From assembly GCA_037127315.1 (NCBI GenBank), contig JBBBDQ010001939.1, positions 1,078,501-1,142,500 of the forward strand: 64,000 bases of DNA, given 5' to 3'. A program made the translations under genes and the position numbers. Of this stretch, positions 10,131 to 24,700 are shown in pieces. Positions within the stretch are counted from its first letter, which is position 1. Each line of letters begins with the position of its first letter. A model generated the notes under the pieces. The model did no database searches and had not been told where the DNA came from. It saw only the letters and a list, made by a program, of their open reading frames with translations. Origin of the DNA: Ascarosepion bandense (Eukaryota; Mollusca; Cephalopoda; Sepiida; Sepiidae).

Positions 10131-12820
10131 CTGGAACGAGAAAGGAATGCCGATACTGTACTGTTTGAACAAAAACAGCACAACAGGCATTTAGCAAACA
10201 GTTAGTACATGGATTTTTCATATGGACATTTTGTAGTTTGTGTTTGTATATGTATTTTTTCCTATTCCAATCTAAACTGGGGCTGCAAGACAGTCAATCA
10301 GTAAAATATTTTTGAAAGACTAGAGAAGTGCATATCATATGCAATCTTAAAAATAGATGAATGTTTTAGAAATGCATTCATATAACCAAATTTTAAACAA
10401 AAAACAAACAAAAAATATTCGAGAGAACTAGATTCAAGTACAATACTAGTAATAAATAACAAGAAAAACTGATTAACTCATAAAAAATAGAGAAAATATC
10501 TTCCTTGATTAATTTTTGTTGATTCATTGGACCTGTGCCCACATCATTGATAACTACAACATAATAAAGTTATCAATGATGGCAGAATTTCAAGTTTGAC
10601 ATTTGTAAATAAAAATAATATAAAGATAATTCGGTAAAAAATACCATGTATTGATTTCACACTGCATTTCTGTTATGAAGGAAGGTCAAATAAGTACAAA
10701 TCAACAAAAATTGGGTATTAAAAATTTTTTATACAAGTTTCCCCCCCAGTAGTTCCCACATTCACTAGGAAGAACTAAATATTTCATAAACTATTTTAGG
10801 GAAACAATTATAGAAGATTTAAATTTCAGCTCAAGCAAATTTTCTAGTTTGGGAGCTTTCTTGTTTGTCATGATTAAAATATATTTCTGGGTCATTATAA
10901 TTATTAGACTCAGAAAACTAATGTCAAATTATATAAAATGTCTTTTTTTTGTTATTAAAAAAAAAAAAAAGATTTGAATGTCATCTATTTTTAATCCTTA
11001 TATCGTAATTGTTTTTGCTATTATTTGGCCATGACATCTGAATTCAATAACATTGAAAACAGAAAATAAGGTTTAAAAATGTGACTAAAGAGTTGGGGAG
11101 GTTTTTTTTTTCTTTAATATAGATTTTTTCTCTCTTTTCATTGTTGCTGTTAAAGATAATAAAAAAAATCAGATAAGTGTGTTAATTTGTGAAAAATAAA
11201 GTAAGTTTTATGAAAGAAAAACTACCTCAATGTTTACAGAAGGGGAAAGAAAATTAGGTAAGGAAGTATTTAATAAAAAAGAAAGGATAAGAAAAGGTAC
11301 ATAAACCAGACACAGTGACATATTAAAGATATATTCAATGTATCATATTAAGTAAATATTTAACATTAAAAATCTCGTTTAATTCAGAAGACTTTAAGCA
11401 AAGACTTAAATTAAGTGCTTTTAGATAATTGGAAAATATTTAAATAGTTTATTTAAACAAATTGTTTAATTTATTATTAAGCCTAACACATTAAGCATTT
11501 CAAAACTATTTTTCAAGCTTAAAAGTTCTTAGATTAGTGGAGAGAAATATCAACAAATTATTTAAATTTGGTATATTGAATATTTGACAAACCAAACTAC
11601 AAGTGTCTTTTTTCAACAGAAAAAAAAATAATGCTTTTATCAAAACACATACAGAGAAGTAGTACTTAAATTGAGATACAGTATTGTCTTAATATTAAAA
11701 CTACTTAGTAATTTAATACGAGACAAGTTCATAATTTAGCAGATATTTTATATATTTTTTAAATATAAAATAAAATGTTTTGTAATGACTAATAAAAAAA
11801 AAATATGGAGGGAATAAGAACCAACTATTTTACATCTGTAAATGGTTCAAAGCAAAAACGTTTTGTACAATAAAATCTGTATAAAGTTGCAATATTGCAT
11901 TATTTAAGCTTTTAATGCTAGGCCCTGTTTTTGTCTGTGAAATCACATACACAGGCAAAAAAATTGTTCATAAAACATAAAATAAAGGATTTTTAAAGAC
12001 CAAACACAATGATATAAATTCATTAAACCTAATATAATAAATTAGAAAAAATAATAAAATAAATTAAAATAAAATAACAAAGTAAAATAAATAAAAATAA
12101 AAAAGATATAACTTATATAAAAAAAATAAAAATATAATAAGCTAATACATAGCTAAACATACTAACAGTAATTATAGAGTGCAATAAAAATACTTAAGGC
12201 AAAAAATAGATTACAAATTGTAATAGAAAATAAAGATAAAATAACACAAGAAGAAAGTGTATATAGAGTAAATTATCAAGATAGTAAGGTTAATGTTTAC
12301 AATTGCTATAGTTTACAATTGCTATAGTTTCATACCTTAGATTTAGTAATACTAGCAGGATTGTAAGGTTAATTCTTTAATATGTTTACAATCTAGTATA
12401 GTTTCATGCCTTTGATTTAGTAATATGTCACTTTTCATGTTTATAATTTCCATTTTCTCTTGCAGACAGGGAAAACGGTTCATCCACCGATCTAGAGATT
12501 CTACCTTGTTTGAGAATTTTCCATTTAGCTTTAGGTGTTTTATTCTTCTCTTAACTTCCAAAAATATTTAGAAAGTGATGTCATATTTCATTTGTCCTTA
12601 CTAGTAAAAGACGAGAAATGATTACAAAAACGCATTTTAAAATAGTTCATTGTATTACTAATATAAACTTTAGTCACCCTTGGATTTTCTTCTGATTGAG
12701 ATAGAGCACATATAGATAGACAAGGGATTTAATTAAACACTTGTTAGATAAATAACACTGGTCAGGGTTTATACAATTGCATAGGTTTTTACTATAGGGC
12801 AAATTAAGATGAGTAGTAGA

Positions 12821-12855
<35 letters not shown>

Positions 12856-15800
12856 ATTTCAATATTTTATTATGTAATTTAATTATTTTTTCTAAATTAT
12901 TAGTACAACTATGACTAGGTTTTAGAGTGTTCTGATTAAAAATTTTACTTAAAAGATTATTTTTAGGAAAACGTTTATCAATTAATTTAATAAATTTATG
13001 TCCAAGTTTAATATTAACTAATTGGAGGATTAAACCATATAATTTTCCTGTTTCAATTTTTCTTTTTAGAACAACTATATTTTTCCACAGAACTCATCTC
13101 AGAAGATCTAAACCCACTATCCCCAAGAACTTTATTGTAAATAGTTTAAAGTTAAATGGAAAATTTTCAAACAAGCTAGAATCTCTAGATCAGTAAACGA
13201 ACCATGTTTTCTCTGTCTGCAAGAGAAAATGGGAAATATAAAGTACAGGAAAAGTGACATATTACTAAATCAAAGGCATGAAACTTTCTTGAACATCCGT
13301 GGTATCTGTACCAGTTTTTGAAGTGTTGAATCCTTTCACAGAGAGCTAAGATGTCCAGTGAGTTTACTCACTGGACATCTTAGTTCTCTGTGAAACTAAC
13401 CTTGACCCTCCTATTTTTGCCTCTGATTTCTATATTTCTGGTTACCTTCCCCTCTTTAGGAAGGACTCCAATGTCCATATGCATGGAATTGGCATTTATG
13501 TCAGCAAACATCTCCCTCTAGCTAAGGTGAGTTCTCTTGAATCTCCAGATCATTCCTATGTGTGTGTGTGTGTGTGTGTGTGCGTGTTAGCTATCTTTTC
13601 TTGCTCTACCGCTCACCTTCATATTTTGACAGTTCAGTATTTGACAGCATCTCAAACAATAAGATAAAAACATTTCCTCTCATCTGTTCACTCATATATT
13701 TGTGTTTGGAGACTTTAATGCCCACCATGCCAAGTGGCTGGAAAACTGTCACAGATTTTGCTGGTGTCCATACCATGAACTTTTCAATCCCTTAATTCCT
13801 TACACAAATGGTGGATTTCCACATGCGCTTCTCCAATAACCCTAATGGACCTGACTCACTGCTAGAACTGTTTCACTTCTATCCCTGACTCTTTGCCCTC
13901 TTCGCAACTCTGATCATGCTGTGGTTTCCGCTAATATCTCCTTCCACTTCCCTTCCCCCAGGAACCTCAGACCAGCAGAATATCTTAGAGCAGACTGGGA
14001 GTTCCATGATTTCCTGTGTGATGTCCCTTGAAACAAAGTTTTTTGTCTTCCTGTTGATGATTGTGTATCTGAGGTCTCCTCTTGGGTTAAAGTTGTCATC
14101 AATAGTTTCATCTTTGCCAGGAAGTTACAACTTGAACCCAATTCGTTTTTCTGGTTCTTCCCTGTTTGCTCAGCTGCTATTGCCCACAGAAATCACTCCT
14201 TCCAGCTTTATCAGAGCCATGTGCCTGACCATAATAGGCACCTTTTTTGCCTCTGCTTGTAATGAGTGCACAAGAGAATCCTAAATGATGCTAAGCTGTT
14301 GTTTGCTGACAGAATGAAGCAGCATATAGCATCCTGCAAGTTCGGCTCCAAAGACTACTGATGGCTCTGTAAAAATGTGTTAAACATCAAGCCCTCAATC
14401 CCCAGTTTAATCAATAAATTTGAGGTCCTCACATCTTCAGCAGACAAGGCTGGGTGCTTTGCTCAAAGATTCTCCACCAGCTTAACATTTGATTTGTATG
14501 GGGTAACTGCACCCGACTTCCCACATAGAACTGAGGCTCAACTGGGTGACGTTCACAGTACTTGCTGATCTCTAACAATTTGAAAGCTTGAACCCCCAAA
14601 GCGAGTGAAGGTGATGGAATCCCAATCAATGTACTGAAAAAATGTGCCCCTGAACTCTCCTCTGTCCTCTCCAAACTCTACAACTACTGCCTCTCTGCTT
14701 CTTGCTTTCCTGCCTGCTGGAAGTCCTCCTCTGTGGTTCCTGTATTTAAGAATTCTGGAGAACCCTCAGACCTCTCTAATTGTCACCTTGTCAGCCTCCT
14801 ATTAATTTTTGGCAAAGTGTTGTAGGCTATTATCAATGATGAAGTAGTTCAACATCATACAGCCTCTTCTCCAACAGTATGGTTTCTACTTCACCAGGTC
14901 TACTGCTGATATGCTAATGACTATCACAGAGTATATATACCAGCCTCTCGATAAGAATGGTGAAGCTTGAGCTGTAGCCCAAAGCATTTGACAGAGTCTG
15001 GTATGCTGGCCTTTTACACAAGCTACAGGGTTATGGTATAACTAGATGTTTGTTTGATCTAATCCAGGCATTTCTTTCAAATCACGTGATGAAGGTAGTA
15101 TTGAATGGGCATGCTTCCAGATACTATCATATGAATGTGGGTGTCCCTCAAGGCTCTATTCTAGGCCCTACACTTTTTCTGATCTTCAATGATCTCCCTG
15201 ATATAATCAGATCCCAAGTAGGCATCTATGCTGACAACTCCACCATTTACTCTCACCTCAGTAAGAAATCTGCCGAGCTGACAAAGCAAACCTCGCTGCT
15301 GACATTGAGAAAAACTGCCAATCTATGATGGACTGGGGTAAAAATGGCTTGTAAATGATAACACTTCCAAAACAAAGCTGCTATCCTTTAACCACCATAG
15401 ACTATCACTCCTACCTCCATCAGCATGGATCAGGCTAGTCTCCCTGAAAGCAAAACACTGTGCTTCCTTGGCCTAACTCTCTCAGCCAACCTTAAGTGGA
15501 ATGACTACATTGAATCAATGGCTAAATCTGCTGCTAAGATGGTTGGTTTACTATGTAGGGCCAGGAAGTTTTTCTTTTATGAATCCATCTTGCATATATA
15601 TAAATCTATCATCTGCCTGTGCATTGAATAATGCTGTCACATCTGATTGGGTGCCCCTACTATTCATCTCAGGGTCCTTGACAAAATTCAGTAAAGAATC
15701 TGCAATGTAATTGATCCCAGCCTGGTAGCTCAATTCTAGTCACTTTCTCACTGATGCAATGTGGCTTCCCTCTATCTCTTCTACAAATACTTTCACGGTT

Positions 15801-18800
15801 TTTGCTACAAAAAGCTTAGCTTCCTGGTGTCCCCTCTGCTTGAATTTACTTGAGCTACTAGACTAGCAACTAGGCCCCACTTTTACAGTGAAACCAATCA
15901 AATGTAACCACAACTTCTACTCTAGCAGCATTTTTTCCTTGCACTTGCAGCCTGTGGAATTCTCTTCTGTATACTTGCTTCCCTGACAGCTACAATCTCC
16001 AAGAATTTAAATGCAGTGTCACTTGCCATCTCTTATCTCCTTGACTTGTATCCTTTCCCTGACAACCCTTGTATCATATTCTTTTCCCTTTCCACTGTAC
16101 TCTCATGCAGCTTTCTTCACACCTGTATTCTTATGCTTCCCTTACCCATACTCTGACATCCACTGTAACCTGTTCTTCTTTCTCATCACTCATTTTATTT
16201 AACCCTCTGCACACCAGTGGCAGTACTGCCTTGCTTGAGGTGAAATGATAAAAAAAAAAAAAACTACTGTAAATTGTAAACATATTAAAGAATTAACCTT
16301 TCAATCCTGCTAGTATTACTAAATCTAAAGTATGAAACTATAGCAATTGTAAACATTTTTTAGTATTAACCTTAATATCTTGATAATTTATTCTAACCAT
16401 ATAATCTTTCTTATGCTATTTTATCTTTTAGCTATATATTAGCTTATATTCATATTTTCATTTATCTTTTTTATATTATTTGTTGTTATTATTATTATTT
16501 TTTTTATATTTTATATTTATTATTATTTTAATATTTTATTTATTTTATCTTTATTTTACTTTATTTTTAATTTAATCTTATTTTATTTTAATTTATTTTA
16601 TTTTTTTCTAATTTTTTATATTAGGTTTAATGAATTTATATCCTTTATTTTATGTTTTATGAATAATTTTTTTTTTCTGTATATGTGATTTCATCACTTT
16701 AAATTTTTTCTTGGCTATTTCTATTGGCTCTTACCTCTCCACATTTTACTATTCACTTTCTATTTCTTCTGTATCTTTCCCTTTCTTGATTTCTCATTTT
16801 AATTTCTGATCTTTTCTTCCATCTCCCCCCCCCCTTTTTTAAAATATCTTTTTACCTTGTATGGAGAAAAAATCCAAAAATAAAGGGAAGTGTTGTTTTT
16901 AAAAGTAAAATCTTTAATAAAAAAGTTTATTACCATCATTACATTATCAGCTGATGAGACATTGTTCTTTCAATGTCAAAACAAAGTATACAATTTTGTA
17001 GCAGTTTGTAGTTCTCACATGTTCTACAGTAATAATTATATATATCCTCTATTATAATAAAGACTGTTGTGTATTTTTATATATTTCCCTCCTGTCACAC
17101 TTGGTGGTGGTGATTATTTTGTTTATTTTTTCATGTGTCTTAATGTAAGATACTCAATAGTAGGTACACCAATACATATGTTGCTACTCTTTTAAATGGC
17201 ATATTGATAAAATTATCTTGCCATCATTTTTGATGGCATGGGCTCTCTCATTATTTTTATCAGATGAACAATCATTAATGTTATATTAAAATGCTGGTGA
17301 CATTCTAATATTTACACAGGAAATAAAACAGGTCAATCTAAAAAAAACAAAAAACAATTAAGTCAAACTTGAAAGTTACCTAGAAAAGAATATATATATT
17401 TAGTAAAATAATAATAATAATAATAAAAAACAAGACCCTGCACTACCACCACTACTCACAGTTTTTGTATTTCTATCTACTTGATGAACAAGAGTAAAAG
17501 GAACAGATTTAATTTCTTACAAAAATGAAAGATGTTTAAAGCAAGAGTAGAGGCAGCATCTCATCCACTCCCAATTCTCTGGAATTTCTTTCAAATAAAT
17601 GACACATGTAGTGAAAAGACACAGATTAGCTGTAAGAAGACAGCTCATTTATCAAGACAGATACACTGTATGAGTAGACATTGAATAGCAGTCAATTATC
17701 AATAATTGTTGTTGATTGCCTAGCATAATATAAGAGGCACACATGGTTGAATATAATTTGAGGAGGCACAACAAATGATTTTTGAACTGCATAAAAATGA
17801 CAGGCTCAACATCTATACCAGATGAAACCTCACTAAATGTAGCAACATCAAAACTTACATTACTAATTATTGTTACTGTTTTATAAGTCATTTAAGAGAG
17901 ATTATTACAATGTACACCACTTTTTAAAGTTTCCATTATTTCCATAGACAAATCTAACTTTATTAGGAGAGGGACAAAAAGTTTGCTTGTTTCACTATTT
18001 ACTTTTAATAAATTTTATAACTACACATTTTAACTTTTTCAAAGTGACCACTTGTACATTTTTTTCAATCACCTAGGATTTAACTGTAAAATTATTTCAA
18101 TAATCCAGGAATTAAAAAAAAAAAAAAAAGAATTTAATTGCTTATTGATAAAATTGGAAATTTACCAGCTAGTTTCAAATTCTATTTTTGGTTAAATATT
18201 TACTCCAAAGAAATTTGGTATATTTATGCCTTCTACTAGAAGACATTTCCTTGATATCAAACCCAATAAACCTAGGAGAATAAATAGCATTCATTTTGTA
18301 AAAGATAAAAATTGACCATATACAAATCAATGCTTATCCTATGTTAGCTTACAAAACAAAAATTAGAATTTCCACTAGTAAATATATTGAAATTTAATGG
18401 CTGATTAAAGCAAAATATATTAAACATTGTTTTATTACATTTGTAATGATTTTTCAAATAATTTTTTTGGGGGGATAGCTACCATTTGTTTCCAAACATT
18501 TATCTGAAAGAAATGTATAACACTAAATCTGCTGCACATTCCCAATGTTTGCAGCCATTCTAGAAAGTGCATTGAATTTATATCAGTTTTACACAATGTA
18601 ATACTTGACTCTTTAGTAGCAACTGTAAATTCATCAAATTATTAAAAGATAAAAAAAAAAATTGTCTTTTCCAGGATTAAACCATCCATGGTGAAAAAGA
18701 AAGAAGCAATTTTATTAATTAATATGAATAAATCTACACACATAGAGAGAGAGAGAGAGAGAAATATTAGGAAGATAAAAAGAAAAAAAAATGTAATTTT

Positions 18801-20701
18801 TTTTTTTTTTACATTTCTAATCAACAGATAAACATAATATATATATGAATTTTAGTTAGTGCAAGTAAACGTTGCTAGCAGTAATATAAAATAAATCAAA
18901 GTGTGCAAACTTAGAAATATTAGCCAGCAAATTTAATAATTAGGCTTTCTAAAAATAGTTTGTTTTGTTTAAAACAAATTATTAATCTGGAAAAGAAGTC
19001 AGGGGAAAAAAAAAAAAAAAAAGTGGTTGCCACTCTTAGATAATTTGATTATTTATCAGGAGCAAGGAAAATGAGAACCTAAATTAAAACCAAACAGTTA
19101 CAAGAATACTTACTTTGTGCCATTAGTCAATTTATTAAGAGCATCTTGGGAAATGACATGGCCACAAATCAGTCGCATTGGAGGATTGCTGTCACTGCTC
19201 TGTTGTCGTAGGATGGGGCAGGCAAAAATTGAGTGATAGTGATAATCACTCCCCAAATCAATTTCAACCTAGAGTAAAAAATTATAAATTGTTAGGAAAG
19301 AAAAATAAATCAATTTTGATTACCAGAAAATAACTGTTATATATTTCATTTACACATTATCTTAATCTTCAGATAAATGAAGAAGTGAGTATTTTATGAA
19401 AACCTATTAATGACATAACCACATCTAAGTCTTATTAATCATTAATCTTTACATTCAGTGAATTGCCAAGTCATGGAAAAACAGAATGTAATCAAGAATA
19501 AGTTGCCAAGAATTGGTTTAAGGAACATTCTGGAGACATTCAACATATGGTGTGGTTACCATGTTTGCCCAACTGAACATTTATTATAGAAAGGTTTATT
19601 TATATGCAAGATCCCATACCTACAAATATCAAGGAATAACAGAGCTATTGAATGAAATGGATCAACACCACTCCAGAGTTCTGAGCAATTATGAAATCAA
19701 TGCAAAAATCAGGTTGCTGCACTTATCTGGGCTAGAGAGCTCCTACATGATATCCAATGAATCTCAGAATGTTAGTGCAAAACAATTTGTCCCTTTTGAA
19801 TAACTTACATCAATCTTTTTCTGAACTAATTCCATTCTAAGTGCTGATAAGTTGCTTTCAGTTGGTCCACATAACTGAGAGCAGTGTTTATCTGATTTTC
19901 TGAAAGAAGCTCCTAAGACCAAATTTCTTTCCCTATATAAATCACATTCTTTGGATAAAGGCTATTACTATGGATAATACTAGTCTCCTAGAAAGCAACA
20001 CACTGTGCTTTCTTGGCCTCACTCTCTCAACCAACCCCAAGTGGAACAACTACATCAAATCAATATCTACATCTACCACTAAGGCTGGATCACTGAGTCA
20101 GGCTAGGAGGTTTTTCTCATCGGAATCCATCTTGCACATTAATAAAACTACCACTTGCCTGTGCATTGAATAGTGTTGCCATATCTGGTTGGGGGATCCT
20201 GCTAGTCATCTTCGGGTTCTCAACAAAATCCAGAGGAGGATCTACAATGTAACCCATCCTGATTTAACAGCTCAACTTCAGTCACTTTCTCACCAACAGG
20301 CTGTGACTTCCCTGTGTCTTTTCTACAAATATTTTCACAGCTTCTGCTCTGATGAGTTTCTTTCTCTGGTGTCCCAACCACATAAATTTACTCATGCTAC
20401 TATATTGGCATCTAGGTCCCACCCTTTTACTGTGAAAAGGGTCAAATGTAAACGTCACTTCTACTCTAGCAGATTCCCCCCCCCCCCCCACCCGCACTTT
20501 ACACCTATGGAACTCCCTTCCATATACTTGCTTCCTTGGTAGCTACAACCAACCTCCAAAATTTTACATGCAATATCAATTGCCATCTCCTACCTCCTTA
20601 AATCCCATATCCACCTCTTAATCTTTCATAGGCATAGGCATTTTTCTCTCACTGTAACCCCCTGCACACCAGTGGCAGTTCTGCCTTGTTTGGGGGTGAA
20701 A

Positions 20702-20739
<38 letters not shown>

Positions 20740-21697
20740 ACTAAAGTTTGGTGATTTATTTCACTTTTCGCCTAGTCTCTTATATTTCACCTTGAAAAAT
20801 ATTTATGATATTCTCAATTAAAATTCATTCCAAAAACATTTTTATTATACTTTAGTCGTAAATTGTCTTGTGAAAATATTTTTTGCTTAACATATATGGA
20901 AGTCATAGATGGAAATTTACTAACATAACCAAGCTACTGCTAATTATTTTCAGAAATTAATTTGATTATTTTGAATATAGTTACTACCTCCTGTGTCATA
21001 CATTATTCTTAAATAAGATCTTCATTTGATTGCTATCAATCAAAATTGTTCTATTAGATTGTGAATCATCATTTGATAAAAAAATCTTCACAAACCAATT
21101 TTGCTATAGACAGCCATTCAAAGTAACTTTTCTATAAATTGCACAAAATGTTTTGCATCAAATTTGCACTTTTACCTTTTTTTTTTTTAAATAAAAGCAT
21201 ACGTTGAAAATGTTGCTTATTTCTTTATAATTTTAATATTATAATCAAATGTGCCAGTTTTGATGTATTTTTTACTTCAGTTTTTGGGTAGATTGTACTC
21301 TTATTATAGCTACTTTTCATGTAGAAACATTTTTTTTTTTTTTAAATACCCACATTGCAAACCAGTCTATCTATTTTCTACCTATTATATATTACATACA
21401 AAAAAAATTCAAATTTTCCAAAATGGATAGCCATTTCAATGAGTGAATTTATTACCCATCTCATCAGTGATAACAAAACATCATGGAAAAATAAATTTAT
21501 TTGTTTGTGTGTGCACAAAAAACGAAAGTAAGTTTAGTTGAATTTTTTTTATGTCTAATACATATTGGCTCTAAATAAAACTTAATTACATTAAGCCCTC
21601 TAGTTGGATCAGTTTTAATATTTAATATTAATAGGATCAGTTGAGATTTACCCCCATGCTCTGTCTCTTTCAGATTTATAATCTATCTATATATATA

Positions 21698-21734
<37 letters not shown>

Positions 21735-24700
21735 CAAGTGTTTACATATATATTTACCTTAATAAACTCAATGATATATCTGGAATTAGAATTGCAAACC
21801 TAGATCTGATTAACTACTTTGCAGAAACAGATACACTTGCCTGAAACAAAAAACATTCTATGTGAAGAACAGTTTAATTTTTTGGGGGTGGCAGGTGATA
21901 GATACTTACTGGCAATTCATCTTTTGCTGTCCATACACTTGTACAATGACGTTGCTGCATAACTTGTCGAATACTAAGTAAAGGTGGAAGTGCAATGCAC
22001 CCAGCACGCATGCTGTTAGGAAAAGACACAAAAAGGCACAGAAAATGAATATTTTCTGTATATACAGAGTGAATTGAAATGACATTTTTCTAATAGCAAT
22101 AATGTTATTTCTTGAATTGCAGTGGTTATTTTCTATTGCATTTGTACAACAACAGAAATTGTTTAATATTACAAAAATAAAATGATGCCTCCAAAACTAG
22201 CATAAAAGTATAAGAAGAAAATTTGGATTTTGGCCAATAAAATATGGGTTTGGATTTTGAGTGATAAAATTATTTTAACTTCAGTGATTTCAGGAATTAA
22301 AGTGTGGTCTATACAAAAGTAAAAGGAAGTCTTTACAATGTTTACAGTAATCCCTCATTCTACCAATCATGCAGAAAATAAGAGAATTGAAGTCTATAAT
22401 AATGGTGTATTGCTAATGTTAAAAGGTGATATAGCACACACAATAAAAAGGAAAGTTGTTAATAAAACCAATTAATTTTGCAATTATTTTAATTTTGAGA
22501 TCCCACCCAAAATAGAATAGAAAACAGGCATCCACTTTTAGTTAATTTAATAGTCATTTTTATGAAGATGTATGAAAAAGAAAATTACCTGACTGTAAGA
22601 GGACTTTCCACAGAGAGTCCCATTAGTGCACAGGCATCTCGAGTGAAGACATCACAAATCTCTGCCCAATAAATAGGATCTAATAAATAGGCATATGGTG
22701 ACTTTTCAATGTCTTGGTGTAAATACAATAGACTGCCCATAAGTACTTGTAAATCTGAAAGTATGAAAAAATGAATTCAATTGCATCTAACTACACAGAT
22801 GCTTAATATTTATAGCAGCCTTCAAGTAGCAACAGGATTGCTCTTAATAATAAATTATAAAAAGGTAAAAAAAAAAATATATATAAAAAGAGATTGTTTA
22901 AAATAAATCTGCAGTACATACACATTTAACTTTTAAAGTTGATATCCTGTTAGGATTTTTCCGTAAAGAGTAAAAATCCTAAGAACATTTTTTTTAAATT
23001 TGTGAGACGTGAATAAATGATCACATTTGACTATTTTAATAAAGGTACATAATGTTTATTTAAATGATGTTTAAAAAGTTACATAATGTTTATTTAAATG
23101 ATGTTTATTTAAAAAAAAAAAAAATGAAAATAAAAAAAGATAAATAGACTTACCTTTTGCATGTTGACTTGCAAAAGGTGCAAATTTCTTTGAATAGGTA
23201 AGTGCCACATTCTGTTTACTTTGCCCTTGACGTATCAAACTAATGAACTGCAGACGATGTAACTTAAATTCTAATGAACTGTTTTGGGCCATTAATTTTG
23301 TACGATTTGCTTCTGCCCATCTAAATAATAAACATTAAAAAAGTCTTCACTTAGGATCACATCAAACAAAAAGGAGCTGGTAACTTTAAAGAGGATGTAA
23401 CAATTGAAAAGAAAAAAACATATCACATTAACAGTTAAAGACACTCAAGGAAATGGATCCATTATCAAACCAGTTAACCTTTATCACTCTGTGACTGCAT
23501 TTGCTGTACAAAAAGTTAATCCTGCCAGTAAAGTTGACTGATCCCTGAGCAATAGTGTGTTTGAATTTCATAGTTGTGTTGTCATATCTTGCTATGGCTA
23601 TAGAAAACAACTTTAAATGGAATTAACAATAATGATACTGCAATTGAGAAGCCTTAAAAAAAAAAAAAGAATACAGTGAAAAAGTAAGTAACAGTAATAA
23701 TGCAGAGTGTTAAAAGGATAAAGCTATGATAATGGAAATCTTTTTTCAGAAACATTCTGAAATGAGCACATAACACCAAATTTTAAGTTTATAGAAAAGT
23801 CAACTCTACAAGATGTTGGAAAGTCTATTCAGACTACTGCACCATTATGACAACTTACTTTCCTCATACCAAGCAAGAATTCACATTATATTGTCACAAT
23901 ACAAATTAAAACCTATTTCAATATACCACTGGTAACCAAACAATTTCTATTCCAGTTATTCTTTCATTATAGCTAATCTTAAAATAGTTTATTTTGAACT
24001 TTCTGCAGTCAGTTGTTGTGAGAGTGTGAAAGAAAATTTAAACAAAAATTGAGATTTTGAAATATCTAATCTATTAAAAAAAAAAAAAAATGATTACAAA
24101 TTAGCAAATCAGTTTGGGTTGAATAACATACACATGAAAAGAGTGACTACTAACTTTAAAGCTGGTTCCAAATTTTTTTCCTTTAATGCTTCCAAAATGC
24201 GATGCAATTCTAAAAATGGCTCCTTTCTGCTCTCTTCCAAATCGAGATCTGCTTCCTGTAGAGAAAGAAAAAACAGTTCAGTAACAAAGACGACTTAAAG
24301 TGACTAAATACATGAGATAACTAAAGACAAGCTTTCAGATTAAGAAAAAAATATTTAAAACATTTACTTGAAATTTAAAAGTTCCAGTCTTAAAGAACTC
24401 AAGTGAACAGTCTGATTCTTCTAACTATTAGCATATTAGTCTTCTACCTCTTTTTGGTAAAGTACAAGAGGTTCTAGTTAACTTGGAACTGGTTAAGTAT
24501 TTTACCTCGCAAAGTTTTCTTTCAGACAAGCAATATGGCTTTCACTTCTCTAGGTTAACTGCTGATGTGCTAATGGTTACTGCTGAGAATGGTAAAGCTT
24601 TGGCTATTACTTTGAATATCTCAAAGGTGTTTGATATGCTGGTTTTCTTCACAAGTTGACAGGTTATGGTATTTCTGAACAAATTTTTGATCTGATTCAA

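Noticed and set aside
13914..14284. Open frames on both strands inside the LINE, up to 122 residues
   Set aside because: They are shadows or frame-broken pieces of the LINE polyprotein, not separate genes.
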